Of a stretch of 64,000 nt of DNA, positions 35,901 through 44,600 are shown in pieces. The stretch lies in assembly GCA_028564705.1 (NCBI GenBank), contig JAPXFQ010001133.1, forward strand, positions 2,990,001-3,054,000, read 5' to 3'. This DNA is from Apricaphanius iberus. Its lineage: Eukaryota > Chordata > Actinopteri > Cyprinodontiformes > Aphaniidae. Under the pieces are notes generated by a model, which was given only the letters and a program-made list of their open reading frames with translations, made no database searches and was not told the DNA's origin. Positions within the stretch are counted from its first letter, which is position 1. The number at the start of each line of letters is the position of its first letter. A program made the position numbers and the translations under genes.

Positions 35901-37664
35901 CTCGGAAGTAAAGATCGCTGCGCCCGTAGTTGAGATGTATTTTCTTTTTATTTGTACTATGTTGGTAATGTCAATGTTGTTTTTAAATGCTCTTACACAC
36001 TTGACTACATTTCTGCTTTAATACGATCACCGATTTTTACATTACACGGCCTTGCTGTGCGTGCAATACAATGTACAGCATTGTTTTCCATGCTGGTCTG
36101 CTGAAGATGCTATGTGGCTAACAACAATAACAATGACTAGCCTGCCCCTTGACAGGTGCTGCCCTCAAAGCGTCCACGTTCTACACTCCGACTCGGAGTG
36201 TAGTGAGACAAACTGGTACGCTTTAAGTGGGGAATTACGTCACATTCTCCTTTGCAGCAACTTGGACGTCCGAGTATCCGAGGCAAATGGAATGCAGCAT
36301 TAAGTTTCCCCAAACAGCAATCACTTTCTAGACAATCCCCACTACACAAACCCTTACATTTGGTAATTAAACGTTCAAACACCTGCGGCTTATAATCGGG
36401 TTTGTCTTGTTTTTGTACACATTTGCTGTTTTCTCCTAAAATAGGATGACGCGGCTTATGATCAGGTGCGTTTTTATAGTCGGGAAATCACATTAGGTTG
36501 CTTACCTTTGACAGTCAGGTGAACAGCACTCAGGGTATTTCCCAGGGCGTTCGATGCGGCACATATATACAACCCAGTATCCTGCATCTTACAGTAGAGA
36601 ACCTTCAGTGTGTAGTAGCCTTCTCGATCTTCAAACACCAAATGACGTCTGTCAGCTTCCAAGGGAACGCCGTCTTTCTTCCAGATGATCTCCGGTTTGG
36701 GCTTGCCTGTCACAAAGCAGCGAAACTTGGCGTGTTTCCCTTCCGTCACCAAGAACTTTTTGACTTTTGATGGATTGACTGGAGGCTCCTCTGCGATCTT
36801 CGACAAACTGAACCGCCCTGACCTGTGCTTGGGTGACTTCTGGCTACCAATGTGACTGTTCGAAGATATTTTACTGTCGTCCCGCTCTGGGACGGGCTCA
36901 ACGAGAAGGACGGCACCTGCCAAGGCCTCGCCGTGACAATTCGCGGCCTTGCAGGTGTAGACACCCTTGTCAGGCGTGCGCGTCCTGTAGATCTTGAGCT
37001 GAAACCAGCCCCCATCTTGACTACTCACGCTGAAGTGGGAGCTCTCGAAGATATCGTTGAGCTTTTTCCCGTCTTTCTCCCAGGTGACCTCTGGTAGAGG
37101 CATGCCCCAGATTTTACAGGAGAAGGTGGCGTCTTCTCCACGGTCCACACGCAAGGACAAGGGCTTGATGAGAAATCGTGGCTTGTCGTTGGACGTTAAA
37201 TCAAACTCTTTGGCTTGTTCCTTTGCTTGACTCCTCCACTTGTGCTCTCCATTCATTTCCTTCCCATTTGCACCATTTTCCACCATGTTGTAGCTGTTTA
37301 AGTCGCCATTTTGCTGCACGCCATTTCTCTCCAGTTGTATAATTTCCCTATTATTCTCAGGAAGCTCTCCTTCCACTTTGAGTGAGGCTGCTGCGTAGGT
37401 TTCCCCTATACTGTTTCTAGCCTTGCAGATATATTGACCGGCATCTTCTTGGCTAACTCCAGTAATAGTCAACGAGTACGCTTTGCCCTCCTCGGAAATC
37501 CTGTACCGTCCTTCAGACAGAATTTGAAAATTTTTGCGTTCCCACACGACATCCGGACGAGGGTCTCCACCAATCTGGCATGTTAGGGTTGCATTCGTTC
37601 CACATTGGGCCACGACAGGGCGTGGGTAGCCCAAAACACGAGGAGCACCACCCAAAATATCCAT
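14636..37664 (-). CDS. obsl1: Obscurin-like protein 1, complete gene, 24 coding exons
   Basis: Joined exons (listed separately) total 6612 nt, a multiple of three, giving 2203 residues. Order: Ig1-Ig5, one fibronectin III domain (about 564-665), then Ig6-Ig22. OBSL1 is a cytoskeletal scaffold: with CUL7 and CCDC8 it forms the 3M ubiquitin-ligase assembly, and its N-terminal Ig domains bind titin and myomesin at the M-band. Diagnostic features are the Ig1-Ig3 block in one first exon, the EGKHAKFRC motif of Ig3, the [11 protein letters not shown] motif of the FN3 domain, and the absence of the SH3, RhoGEF and kinase domains of true obscurin. Almost every junction is phase 1, as in tandem Ig genes. 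Three Ig domains (8, 19, 20) are each split by an extra intron. The protein is longer than my recollection of human OBSL1 (about 1,900 residues). Teleost paralogue a or b cannot be told. No non-coding 5' exon or promoter was identified. Confidence 0.93.
14994..15260 (-). CDS. obsl1: obsl1 exon 23: Ig21
   Basis: The exon is 267 nt and covers residues about 2023-2111. Core: [18 protein letters not shown] and [12 protein letters not shown]. It matches the last Ig of human OBSL1 in register (HKLVIH...EDEGTY, LLVEG). Confidence 0.94.
15341..15445 (-). CDS. obsl1: obsl1 exon 22: second part of split Ig20
   Basis: The exon is 105 nt, encoding [20 protein letters not shown] and the end of the domain. 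Acceptor CCTCAG. Exons 21 and 22 sum to 267 nt. The 792-nt intron between them holds a MITE (15551-16160). Confidence 0.88.
15551..16160. mobile_element. MITE in the intron of obsl1 Ig20
   Basis: Inverted ends: ATACCTGATTTGTAAC at 15551 and its mirror GTTACAAATCAGGTAT ending 16160, with similarity continuing inward through TGTAACTTTGG. About 610 bp, AT-rich, no ORF of note. A TA flank is possible. It lies between exons 22 and 21. Confidence 0.65.
16238..16399 (-). CDS. obsl1: obsl1 exon 21: first part of split Ig20
   Basis: The exon is 162 nt ([18 protein letters not shown]...). Core: FMCEVSLE and [10 protein letters not shown]. The donor GAAG|GTCAGA is non-optimal, but it restores the frame into exon 22; reading past it gives non-Ig sequence. 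Confidence 0.85.
16870..17110 (-). mobile_element. LINE fragment, L2-clade RT C-terminus
   Basis: The minus strand reads [18 protein letters not shown], close to [17 protein letters not shown] of the larger LINE at 56-61 kb. Truncated at both ends, inside an obsl1 intron. Confidence 0.65.
17540..17780 (+). mobile_element. LINE fragment, L2-clade RT core
   Basis: Encodes [18 protein letters not shown] then [15 protein letters not shown], the RT palm motifs of L2-type LINEs. Antisense to obsl1, broken immediately after. Confidence 0.7.
17781..18380. other. obsl1 intron, unassigned
   Basis: Intron sequence between the LINE fragment and exon 20. Nothing else recognised. Confidence 0.5.
18381..18534 (-). 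CDS. obsl1: obsl1 exon 20: second part of split Ig19
   Basis: The exon is 154 nt. It starts [19 protein letters not shown] and carries the F-strand cysteine (YTCEAVE). Exons 19 and 20 total 267 nt, again the length of an unsplit Ig exon. Confidence 0.9.
18612..18724 (-). CDS. obsl1: obsl1 exon 19: first part of split Ig19
   Basis: The exon is 113 nt, ending phase 0 just after the C-strand tryptophan (VEVKWLK). Donor AAG|GTAAGT. The intron that follows is only 77 nt (18535-18611). Confidence 0.9.
18845..19111 (-). CDS. obsl1: obsl1 exon 18: Ig18
   Basis: The exon is 267 nt and covers residues about 1756-1844. Core: [18 protein letters not shown] and TIVFSAEG, with no cysteine pair. Acceptor TACAG, donor AAAG|GTAAAT. 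Confidence 0.93.
19114..19782. other. obsl1 intron between exons 17 and 18
   Basis: Unique-looking intron sequence with no repeat or ORF of note. Confidence 0.5.
19783..20049 (-). CDS. obsl1: obsl1 exon 17: Ig17
   Basis: The exon is 267 nt and covers residues about 1667-1755. Core: [26 protein letters not shown]. Donor GAAC|GTGAGT. Confidence 0.94.
20130..20399 (-). CDS. obsl1: obsl1 exon 16: Ig16
   Basis: The exon is 270 nt and covers residues about 1577-1666. Core: [18 protein letters not shown] and LVWLMDNEP. The F strand lacks Cys (KIIAEAEG). Confidence 0.94.
20473..20739 (-). CDS. obsl1: obsl1 exon 15: Ig15
   Basis: The exon is 267 nt and covers residues about 1488-1576. Core: [26 protein letters not shown]. 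Acceptor CCCAG, donor GGAAA|GTAAGC. Confidence 0.95.
20812..23526. mobile_element. TIR element of undetermined superfamily in obsl1 intron
   Basis: The left end reads TAGGGATGTGGGATATT (20812). The right end mirrors it as AATATCGAACATCCCC (to 23526). The GC-rich middle (21100-22300) has long spurious ORFs on both strands and G/C homopolymers near 22027 and 22245. It carries a Harbinger-like MITE (22873-23472). It fills most of the intron between exons 14 and 15. No transposase was recognised. Confidence 0.6.
22873..23472. mobile_element. PIF/Harbinger-like MITE, 600 bp
   Basis: Perfect inverted ends GGCCCCGTCCACAC...GTGTGGACGGGGCC, with similar sequence inward (the AAAACGGAG and CTCCGTTT regions). 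Flanked by TTA on both sides (22870-22872, 23473-23475), the trinucleotide target of this superfamily. Contains a short ORF starting [16 protein letters not shown]. No transposase. Confidence 0.85.
23542..23811 (-). CDS. obsl1: obsl1 exon 14: Ig14
   Basis: The exon is 270 nt and covers residues about 1398-1487. The B strand reads LTSYMSKE, a Ser where neighbours have Cys; the F-strand Cys is kept (YTCDANTD). The acceptor is CTAAG. A 2.7-kb transposon begins about 16 nt inside the following intron. Confidence 0.92.
23903..24178 (-). CDS. obsl1: obsl1 exon 13: Ig13
   Basis: The exon is 276 nt and covers residues about 1306-1397. Core: [24 protein letters not shown]. Confidence 0.94.
24255..24530 (-). 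CDS. obsl1: obsl1 exon 12: Ig12
   Basis: The exon is 276 nt and covers residues about 1214-1305. The B-strand cysteine is present (LECEISQA), but the F strand reads YFLDVEDD, so no intradomain Cys pair is possible. Confidence 0.95.
24603..24878 (-). CDS. obsl1: obsl1 exon 11: Ig11
   Basis: The exon is 276 nt and covers residues about 1122-1213. The B-strand cysteine is missing (VLEIEASRP), while the F-strand cysteine is kept (YTCDATDD). Confidence 0.94.
24969..25244 (-). CDS. obsl1: obsl1 exon 10: Ig10
   Basis: The exon is 276 nt and covers residues about 1030-1121. Core: [29 protein letters not shown]. The VEES motif also occurs in this array in human OBSL1. Confidence 0.95.
25324..25596 (-). 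CDS. obsl1: obsl1 exon 9: Ig9
   Basis: The exon is 273 nt and covers residues about 939-1029. It opens with the EPPV linker that marks this run of Ig domains. Core: [26 protein letters not shown]. Confidence 0.95.
25709..25869 (-). CDS. obsl1: obsl1 exon 8: second part of split Ig8
   Basis: The exon is 161 nt. It starts after TTTCCCAG with GTAC, completing Trp and reading [12 protein letters not shown], then YTCRSGNN. The intron between exons 7 and 8 (25870-26480, 611 nt) is phase 2, unlike the phase-1 introns between Ig domains. Confidence 0.9.
25990..26470. other. Insert-like sequence in the split-Ig8 intron
   Basis: Lies between obsl1 exons 8 and 7. No coding family recognised. The intron borders share GGTA on both sides (see findings). 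Confidence 0.4.
26481..26595 (-). CDS. obsl1: obsl1 exon 7: first part of split Ig8
   Basis: The exon is 115 nt and ends inside the tryptophan codon (TG|G) of the C strand: [16 protein letters not shown]. The donor is TTG|GTAGGA. With exon 8 it totals 276 nt, the exact length of neighbouring single-exon Ig domains. Confidence 0.9.
26669..26944 (-). CDS. obsl1: obsl1 exon 6: Ig7
   Basis: The exon is 276 nt and covers residues about 755-846. Core: [23 protein letters not shown]. The donor GAAG|GTCTTT is weak but gives the expected phase-1 end. Confidence 0.9.
27016..27282 (-). CDS. obsl1: obsl1 exon 5: Ig6
   Basis: The exon is 267 nt and covers residues about 666-754. It lacks both canonical Ig cysteines ([15 protein letters not shown]) but keeps the tryptophan (GNWFINS). 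The donor AAAT|GTAGGT is the only one that keeps the frame. Confidence 0.88.
27371..27676 (-). CDS. obsl1: obsl1 exon 4: fibronectin type III domain
   Basis: The exon is 306 nt and covers residues about 564-665. FN3 hallmarks are [31 protein letters not shown] and [13 protein letters not shown]. This single FN3 after Ig5 is the obscurin/OBSL1 arrangement. Acceptor AAAG, donor CTTG|GTGAGC. The preceding intron is 5.5 kb and carries the satellite and the large inverted-repeat element. Confidence 0.95.
27731..27816. repeat. CCATCC satellite, left remnant
   Basis: Contains CCATCCATCC and the longer module words CCGACCGATCAATCAAG and CATCATTCC, identical in type to the main array at 31835-33215. 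Confidence 0.85.
28438..28897. mobile_element. 460-bp fold-back MITE with 7-bp duplication
   Basis: Ends CAACACATCCTCACACCC and its mirror GGTGTGAGGATGCGTTG, with about 55 bp of inverted similarity and an inner pair around GTCATTTTTTGACG and CGTCAAAAAATGACG. Flanked by GTATTTC (28431-28437 and 28898-28904). The right arm of the surrounding element keeps a single GTATTTC, the empty site. Confidence 0.85.
29372..29894. mobile_element. hAT-like non-autonomous element
   Basis: Begins CAGAGGTTTCCTACTTG and ends ACTTTTGACACCTCTG. The interior ACTTCTACTCCTTACATTTT is a repeat type that I recognise as common in teleosts. The flanks ATCTATAC and GTCTATCC resemble an imperfect 8-bp duplication. Confidence 0.55.
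30183..30708. mobile_element. Possible solo LTR
   Basis: Starts TGTGACA, ends CCATGACA, with AATAAA at 30627-30632 about 75 nt before the end and flanks CCATA/CCATG. The LTR architecture is plausible but the duplication is imperfect. Confidence 0.4.
31835..33215. repeat. CCATCC satellite with higher-order modules
   Basis: About 1.4 kb of CCATCCATCC tracts separated by recurring modules such as CCCCAACGACCGATCAACC AAGACATCC and, less often, CATCATTCCCTTCATC TAAAAATCC. Another module with GTCCGTCTGTCCAACCAACC recurs twice. It is open in several frames on both strands ([10 protein letters not shown] on +, MDGWMDG on -), which is a by-product of the 4-bp period. It lies in the obsl1 intron before exon 4. 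Confidence 0.95.
33222..33482 (-). CDS. obsl1: obsl1 exon 3: Ig5
   Basis: The exon is 261 nt and covers residues about 477-563 ([16 protein letters not shown]...). The tryptophan core is IHWFKDG. The F-strand cysteine is absent (VVTFVAG). The donor AAAG|GTACAG abuts the CCATCC satellite within about 10 nt, so the satellite begins almost at the splice site. Confidence 0.93.
33629..33898 (-). CDS. obsl1: obsl1 exon 2: Ig4
   Basis: The exon is 270 nt and covers residues about 387-476, from [19 protein letters not shown] to SIAELAVKG. Core residues are C in LECEVP, W in AAWYLED and C in YLCEMPDG. Acceptor TTAG, donor AAAG|GTAAG, phase 1. Confidence 0.94.
33899..34562. other. obsl1 intron, unassigned
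   Basis: Part of the intron between exons 1 and 2. No repeat or coding signal recognised before the SINE. Confidence 0.5.
34563..34900 (+). repeat. tRNA-derived SINE with perfect 14-bp duplication
   Basis: The head contains box A-like TGGCGCAGTGG and box B-like GGTTCATATCC. The tail is (GGAT)n. The target duplication CAGGTATGTGGATG is perfect at 34549-34562 and 34901-34914. The length of 338 bp and the duplication fit LINE-mediated retroposition. Antisense to obsl1, in its first coding intron. Confidence 0.88.
35755..36299. mobile_element. MITE with TTAA-type flanks
   Basis: Inverted ends TGCTGCATTCC and GGAATGCAGCA, about 545 bp, flanked by TTAC (35751-35754) and TTAA (36300-36303). This suggests a Kolobok- or piggyBac-type target. 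The interior has further inverted words (ACTCCGACTCGGAGT palindrome near 36185). Confidence 0.55.
36506..37664 (-). CDS. obsl1: obsl1 exon 1: start codon, Ig1-Ig3
   Basis: The exon encodes residues 1-386. The start is [17 protein letters not shown], the first ATG before Ig1. Ig1 (about 8-100) has C in LTCQIGG and YICKARN. Ig2 (about 158-258) has FSCKIWG and YTCKAAN. Ig3 (about 293-386) has [19 protein letters not shown] and YICAASN. A charged linker separates Ig1 from Ig2. The donor is AAAG|GTAAG (phase 1). In mammalian OBSL1, Ig1 binds titin M10 and Ig3 binds myomesin. Confidence 0.95.
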
Positions 37665-38335
37665 GATAATGTCACCTTTTCACTTGCTTGGAAGAATTCT
37701 TATCTTCAGTGAGAAACTGTTGGGTAAACAAAACATATATTTTAGAAGGAAATCTACTTTTGTGAAAGTTTTAAAGCCATTTAAAAAATGTGCTGTACTA
37801 AGAACATAGAAAGATGTCCATAGCAGTCTACGGACATTTCAAACCTGAACATGCTGTAAGTCTGTTCAGCTGCATCATGTTTTCTGGCGGTTCACATTTT
37901 GAGAAAACACAGTTGGTCCTTGCTTCTCCCACAGCTGGTGCTGTAGCTCATTTATGGGTGTATTTATAAAGTGCTCCAAAATAAGACGCAGCAAACCATG
38001 CGTCAGGGTACAAAAACTAAAAAACCTCGGGGATCACGCCTGCAGTGACTAATGAAGACAAAGCCAGCTCGTATAGACCAGCACACGGACGTATGGGTCA
38101 TTTACTTCAGCTGGATGGGGTGTTTCTGTGTCTGTGTTCGGCTCAGCAGGATCATGCTTTCCTAATGGAAATGGAAATTAAAAATACATAAAAAGTAGGC
38201 ACAACTAAGGCATTTATGAATTGATTAAACAACTTCTCCTGTTTCCCTGGGAATAAATATGACCTAATGAGCTGTTTGAGATTGAGCTTTGCATCATCAT
38301 AAAGAAAGAATGAATACATGGAGAAACAAGGGCCT
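37665..38335. other. Upstream flank of obsl1
   Basis: Presumed 5' UTR and/or promoter side of obsl1. No TATA box, CpG island or upstream exon could be defended. Confidence 0.4.
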
Positions 38336-38336
38336 G

Positions 38337-40730
38337 ATTTATCAAAGGTTTGTGGTTGTTGAAACGGGTGCAAACCTCTCAACGTCCGCAAAAACTAGGA
38401 GCAGGTGATTTACCAACTAGTTATGACGGCACCTGTTAAACCTGCTGCAACTTTAACCTGTTTGTGCCTGTTGTTTTAGCGCCTGTTTATAGTGCCTCTG
38501 AAAGGCATGTCTTCACTTTGTCGGTCAAAAAATAAGGTTAAATGTGGTGGCGGAAAAAAATAATTCACATACATTCTAACTTAATAGTAATTAACACTGT
38601 TGGCCGTAAACCTGAAAATGTTGTCAATTTTCTTTCTTTCTTTTTTTTTCCCAAAGACACATCATAATTCCCTCTGTTTATTTATTTGGATCTCAATAAG
38701 TTTCCAGTTTGTATTTACAGTCTATTGTTTCCCCCTCAGTGGTTACTAATCTTCCTGGGGTATAGTTAATAAAATATAATAATCATGTAAAATACCCAAA
38801 TGAGTATTAGATATATAACATTTTAAAGGGCAAAAAGTCATACATTTTAGAATACATACAACAGCGTGTGTGTTTTAGAGGTGTCATGCAATAATATGCA
38901 TGTGAGTGTTAAAATGTTTTGGTATGCATGTTTGTTCAGTTGTCCTCGAAAAATGAGTCCTTATGTAATAGTGAAAATTGGCCATTTCATACATGTTTTC
39001 TGTGTGTGTTTGTGCTCCTGTGCATGCATGTAAAGTTCAAAGTGCTTCACAACTCTTCAGATGAAAGACGTGTTTTTACTTTTTTGGAAGGTTAGGGTGT
39101 GTTTGGGGGGGTGTTGTTCTTATGCACTCTGTTCAAATCTTATATTTTTATCAATGCCTTGCTGTATATGAAAAATCATTTAATATGCTGCAAAAATTCT
39201 AAAACTTTCCGAGATATTTTCTGTTGCATATTACAATATCAACATCTAAAAAGCAGATGCAAGCATTTAATCTGAGTATGAGAGCAAAGTTATTACGGAT
39301 TGTTCTCATGTAAATAAAAATTTATGTATTTAACATCAATATTGGTAGAATATGGAGATCTCAGGACTGCAAAGGATGTGCAGCCTCTGTCCAAGCTCCT
39401 GATCTCTTACTTGATCTCCTACCTTATTCTCCCGTTTAAGTATTCTTCTTAGCTTTCCTATTAATTATTTTATGTACCCTGCCTCCTGTTGGAATGGATC
39501 ACATTTTTTCTGGATAACTCTTAAAGGACTTTTGACGGACTGTGAAGCACTGGATTAACAACATGGTGTACTGCTCAGCTGAGAACTTTGATAAGCTGCT
39601 CCAAAAACCTTGGAAACAGCTTCAGAGTACGGAGGCAAAATTACGCCTTCTGGAAATAAACCTGGAAAATAACGCTGGATATGGAAATGACCACACTACC
39701 GATGACACGGAAGGAACAACAACAACTCGGTCCAGTCTCTCTCAGAAGACAAAGAACAAAACTGTTTCATCTCCAAGGCAACCAACTATGAGGAAAACTG
39801 GCCAGCTTTGAAACAAAGCTCTGAAAATATATCCACACCTGCTCCTGCTAGAAGAATTAGACAGCTTTAAGAGGAGGAATGACTCAGCAGAGTCTGCTGT
39901 GTCCTTTGGGTCTCTGCTGGATTTCCCTCAGAAACGTAATGAACAGATTATGAGAGGTACTCAACTAACTCCAAGACTCATTAAATCAGAAGTCTGGAAG
40001 TGATGCTCCCTTCCCACCAGTTATAATGACTGAGTAAAAATTCACCGTACCAACCAAGCAGACCACTCAGGTCCTCCATCTCTACTTTACCGATTATCCA
40101 TAGAATCAGAACCAAACATGCAGCAGCGTTCAGTTTCTATGCCCCACAAATCTGGAACAAACTTCCTGATGACTGCAAAGCTGCTGAATCGTTAGGCTCT
40201 TTTAAATCAAAGATGAAAACTCTACTGTATGGAGCTGCCTTTAATGTTCTAAAATACATTTTTGACATGCATTTCTTTTAACGTTTCTCTTGTGTTGAAA
40301 GTGTTCTATACAGTTAAAATTGCTTTGCCTTGCGAGCAGCTTTGTTCTGGACAAGCTGCAGCTTTTTGAATATGATAGCATGGAGCAGGAGCAGCAAATG
40401 TAATATTAATGACGAATGAAAAATATAATTCACAGCGTTCTAGCCTAATAGTAGCCATAGACTTAACCATCGCTTTTTTAATGAATCTCTCCATCAGTTC
40501 CCTCCCTATCTAGCTGTAACACAGTGCATGGGGAAGAAAGGCAGGTACACACAGCGGCAGACCCAAAGTCCTCATTTTTATACTGCTCTTCCTGCCTCTT
40601 ATGAATTTCTCATGCAATCTTAGTGGATCACCAACAGGAAAACCCACTTTCGCCGGATTTTTGCAGTACACTCAATTTTTGCGCTGTTTTATTTGGAATT
40701 TTGATAGATCAACACCTAAGGCCCCCTTAT
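38337..40730. mobile_element. Degenerate DNA-transposon copy with LINE remnant inside
   Basis: The left end CCTGATTTATCAAAGGTTTG resembles the reverse complement of the terminus near 63810. The interior words TAATTCACATACATTCTAACTT recur at 45280 and, inverted, near 52120. A deleted LINE lies at about 39500-40290. Borders are approximate. Confidence 0.4.
39500..40290 (+). mobile_element. Internally deleted LINE (ORF1-like start, RT tail)
   Basis: An ORF1-like stretch at 39542-39811 is followed after the deletion by the RT C-terminus (HAAAFSFYAPQIWNKLPDD, about 40115-40260), as in fish L2-like LINEs. RT and endonuclease cores are gone. Confidence 0.5.
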
Positions 40731-43700
40731 TGGCAAACAGCAGTGTACAAAATATAATTAACAGCTCAAATTCAAGGTTGGTTTTAAAAGTTAATTTGGT
40801 CCAAAAGTATCTTTTCATTGTGATACTGACCAAACCTTATTTTTTTTACATCCATTGAATCTTTGACACCAAAAATTGCAAAAACTACGAGATATAAGAC
40901 GTGATTTGGTTGTTACCTTTTTATTGTTGGACTACTTTGGGCGCCATATAGAAACTATGAACCCAACCGAGAGAAAGAGCATCCAGAACTCACCTCTCTC
41001 CAACAGCTGCTTTCTCTTGAGTATGCAGATGACGTTCGTCTCTTCTTGAATTCTGCTCCTTATTCAGCTTCCCGTCACTTTAGCTTCCACATACAGGGCA
41101 GAAGTAATTGTTCCATTCACATTTGTTGGGTCAAAGTCACAGTTGTCATTACTGGTTTGTTTCCGTCTTGGTTGGAATATGACTGAAGGTGGCATGAAGG
41201 GAAATGAGGCCAGGTTTCTCTCTGACCTCAGCTCTGATTCAGTCATTGTCCAACCGCCAAAGGGACAGAGGGAGGGTCAGCATGGAAGGGGACATTAAAT
41301 GCTTCAGCAGCTGCTGCCACTTGCAACGCCCCACCACCACTGCCACCCTAAAAATACCAACAACTTTCATGACGCAGGCAGGGTCAGATAAAGTTAGGCT
41401 CTCCATTCAGAGGCTGAGCCCCACTAAAGATAGGGGGGAGGCAGAGTCCTGCATTGGATCACTAAGCTCCAAAGATATCCTTAGCTAAACATCGGAATAG
41501 AAAGGACAGCCCGCCCACTGGAGTTCCTTGTGCTACTAATCCCAGAAACATTGTCAGGGAAAATCCGAAGCTGTTAATACGATGACGAAGTGAAAGTAAA
41601 TGTTGCTAGGTTTTAGCATTTCACAGAAATGTTTTCTTCCTATCAGGAATTGAAGCTATTCAGGAATTTTGTTCAAAGTAAACCACCAAACTTCTTCTGG
41701 TGTACGGCAAAACTGTCAAATAAAAGTTCTTAAAAGGCCATGAAAATGTATTTATTTTTTAATAGAAATGTAGATGTTTTTTACTGTTTGCCATATAATT
41801 AACTAATTGATATTGTGATAGTTTAATGAAATGAACAAAACAGGCTGAAACTGTTCAAGGGCCAAAAATGGCCCCCGGGCAGCACTTTGGACAACCCTGA
41901 AGTAAACGAAAAAATCAGCTTGATGGGAAGTAAAAAGGTTAAAATGGATTTTTTTAAGTCTTAAGCTTCAGTTTTTAGGAAAAATACATTCTAAATATAA
42001 AATGGGCATGACTGAACTGTAAAGTTACTGGATTTTAGTTTGTATTTCTGTCAGTTTTCAAACTTCCACTGGTATTAAAAATGATCTAAATTGGGGGGAA
42101 AAGCAGAGGTTTTTAATCTTTATACCTTAGATAAAAACAAATCTTACAGAAAACACAGGGCATTTTCACATAAAAGTATATTTAAATGTATTTTACATGA
42201 GATCTTTCTTTTTGATTTCTCACATTGCCTTTCTGATCTGTTCAGAATTAAATGTACACTCATTCAAAATGCTTACAAGAGTTACATTTTCTTTCTTTTT
42301 TTAAACCGCCAGACTCTCCCAAAAACGACACATATTATAATCAAATTAAATGTTTTGGGAAACTTTGGGAACTGCTGATCTATATTACCAGCATTGTGGG
42401 TAAAATGTGAAGCTCCACCATTGCAACCAGAAGCAGTGCACTTGCACATGTACAACCTTTAACGTTTAGTTTTTTTTAGTACATTATAGTATAATATATA
42501 AATAAACTTTAAGTAACACTTTAATTTAACTTTATTCCTGCATAAAACAATGATCTTGATGAGCTTTGTTGGTAGGTAAATGAAAGGTAGTTGATTATTT
42601 TCCTTAATGTTGCCCATAGATAGGCTTTAGCTTCTGAACTGATTCCTATCAATATCCAGGCTTTTAACTGAACATTGCTGCTGTTTTTTGCTAGTAGTCC
42701 TGAGTGTTTTCTCTCACTATTTATGGGGTCTGCAACATTTACCATCCAAAGAGCCATTTTGCCCTCAATCCAGCGATATAAAACTATTTCAGAGCTGCAA
42801 ATGTTTAGAAAAACTTAACTTAAACTTTCTGATAAGCATCTATTACAGTAAAATGTGTTGCATTTCCTAAAGAGATAATATTTCTTTCCATTTCTAGGTT
42901 TTAAATGAATGGATTCCTTTAAATTTGTGGATAATTATCTTAAAATGCACAAATAGTTTCAAACTTTGAAGACTAGAAAAATTTATCTAAAAATATTGTT
43001 ACTTTTAATGTCACTTTGTCTGGAAATTCAAAGCAATTACTCATGGAAAAAAAACTGTAGAAACAAACAAAAAACATTTTGTTTGATATCATTTTACACC
43101 AAAGTTCCTGAGAGCCATTTTGGAAGGTCTGAAGAGCCACTTGCAGTCATATTTCTGTCTATGCTGTTGGTGTCGGTACCAAAGTAGTTAACGGTTGTAG
43201 CCCTAGTCTAACAAACACTTCCTGTCTGTTTTCTCGCTTTAGGAGTGTTTCAGACAGCGCAGCCCCTGATACGCTCAGCAAACTGTCGACAGAGATCTTT
43301 GACCTTCGGTACAGGTCACATAACTTCGCTCCCTCTGGAAACATCCACTTCAACTAGCTGGAATGCCATCTTAAACAGTTTCAGTAACCAGAACCAGAGG
43401 CGCTGGAGTTGGTAGATGCTCTGTTGTGGTGGGCGGTGTTGTATGGAGGATTGGTTTTGTTAGAAAAAATAATTAAAGAGTGATTTCAGAGTTCCAGTTT
43501 TCCACCATCCTTTCTAACAACGACAAGAAGTAGATTGTGAAGAGTTTTCTATTCCATATTTTCAGTTACATCTTCTTGGCAGGAACAATGATCGGTACAA
43601 CTCGACAACTGTTTAGTTCACTGTCCACCTTTCTAACAGGGCAACACTTTAAACAATTAAAAATTAGACCTTAGATTGTTTTAGTCAAATGTTGAGAGAC

Positions 43701-44600
43701 AGAAATAGTAAAAGTATACATTTTTTTCCCTTTTAAGAAGAAAAGTATTTTTTTTTTGGCCACAATTACTAGATAATTTTGTTCCCAGCTGTCCTTTAGC
43801 GGTAGGGATGAGCAAAGCAGCCGGTATTTGTATCTGTAGTTGTATTTGTGTTTCAGTCAAATTCAAAATAGAAAAATCTTCCTTTTTTTTATTTTGCACT
43901 TCGAATTTATATTTACCATTTGAATAATTATGGATATGCAACATTGGTTAATCTTTTTCTATAAATCCAGCAGTAAACATTTAACAGGAACGTAATTGAA
44001 AAGCGACCAACATAAAGGCTACTGTGGCCACAAAAAAACGAGAAAAAAAAATACAAAAATAAAATGTGTTAAATGTAGAAGTTCTTCGTTGTACGTTATA
44101 GTTTGTGATCCAAAAGTACTCCTGCCCCTTAGGTATCCTTTGAGTTATAGCATCATAGAGACGGCGGTACACGGGAGCTGGGTGTCTGCCTTGACCCTCG
44201 TGATCATGCAGTGCAAGAACGCAGGGAGTTTAGGCGAACTCTTCTCTCTAGTGAGTCATTTGAGTTTTTCTTTCTTCCGAATACAAATATTTCATAAAGT
44301 AGTTGTTTGAAATAAACATGTGTAAATAACAAATTATTTGTGCCTTTCCCGAATACAGTGTTCGGGTTTTGGGTGGCCCTCAACCACAGTTCAAGAATTG
44401 CCTAAATTTAACATTCTTCAAAAAAATCAAAACCCAAAAATAAATGTTAGTGTGCAAACAAGCACATTTTTAAATATATTGAAATGGAAAATTTAACGAT
44501 TTTTAACAGTAATTTTCCCCCTTTTAATTTACATAATAGTGATTAGGACCACAGTCATCCAATTACTTTTACTAAACAGCAGAGTTGGACACGCTCATTC
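40731..44600. other. TE-rich intergenic DNA, no gene recognised
   Basis: Contains a hAT-like tail at about 41850-41900 (CCCCCGGGCAGCACTTTGG, ACAACCCTG) and repeat-like tracts near 42300, 43100 and 43805-44380. No ORF with a recognisable domain. A non-coding obsl1 5' exon could hide here. Confidence 0.4.

Noticed and set aside
41340..41360. MEF2-like site (CTAAAAATAC) as part of an obsl1 muscle promoter
   Set aside because: The last base does not fit the consensus and no start site or upstream exon is defined nearby.
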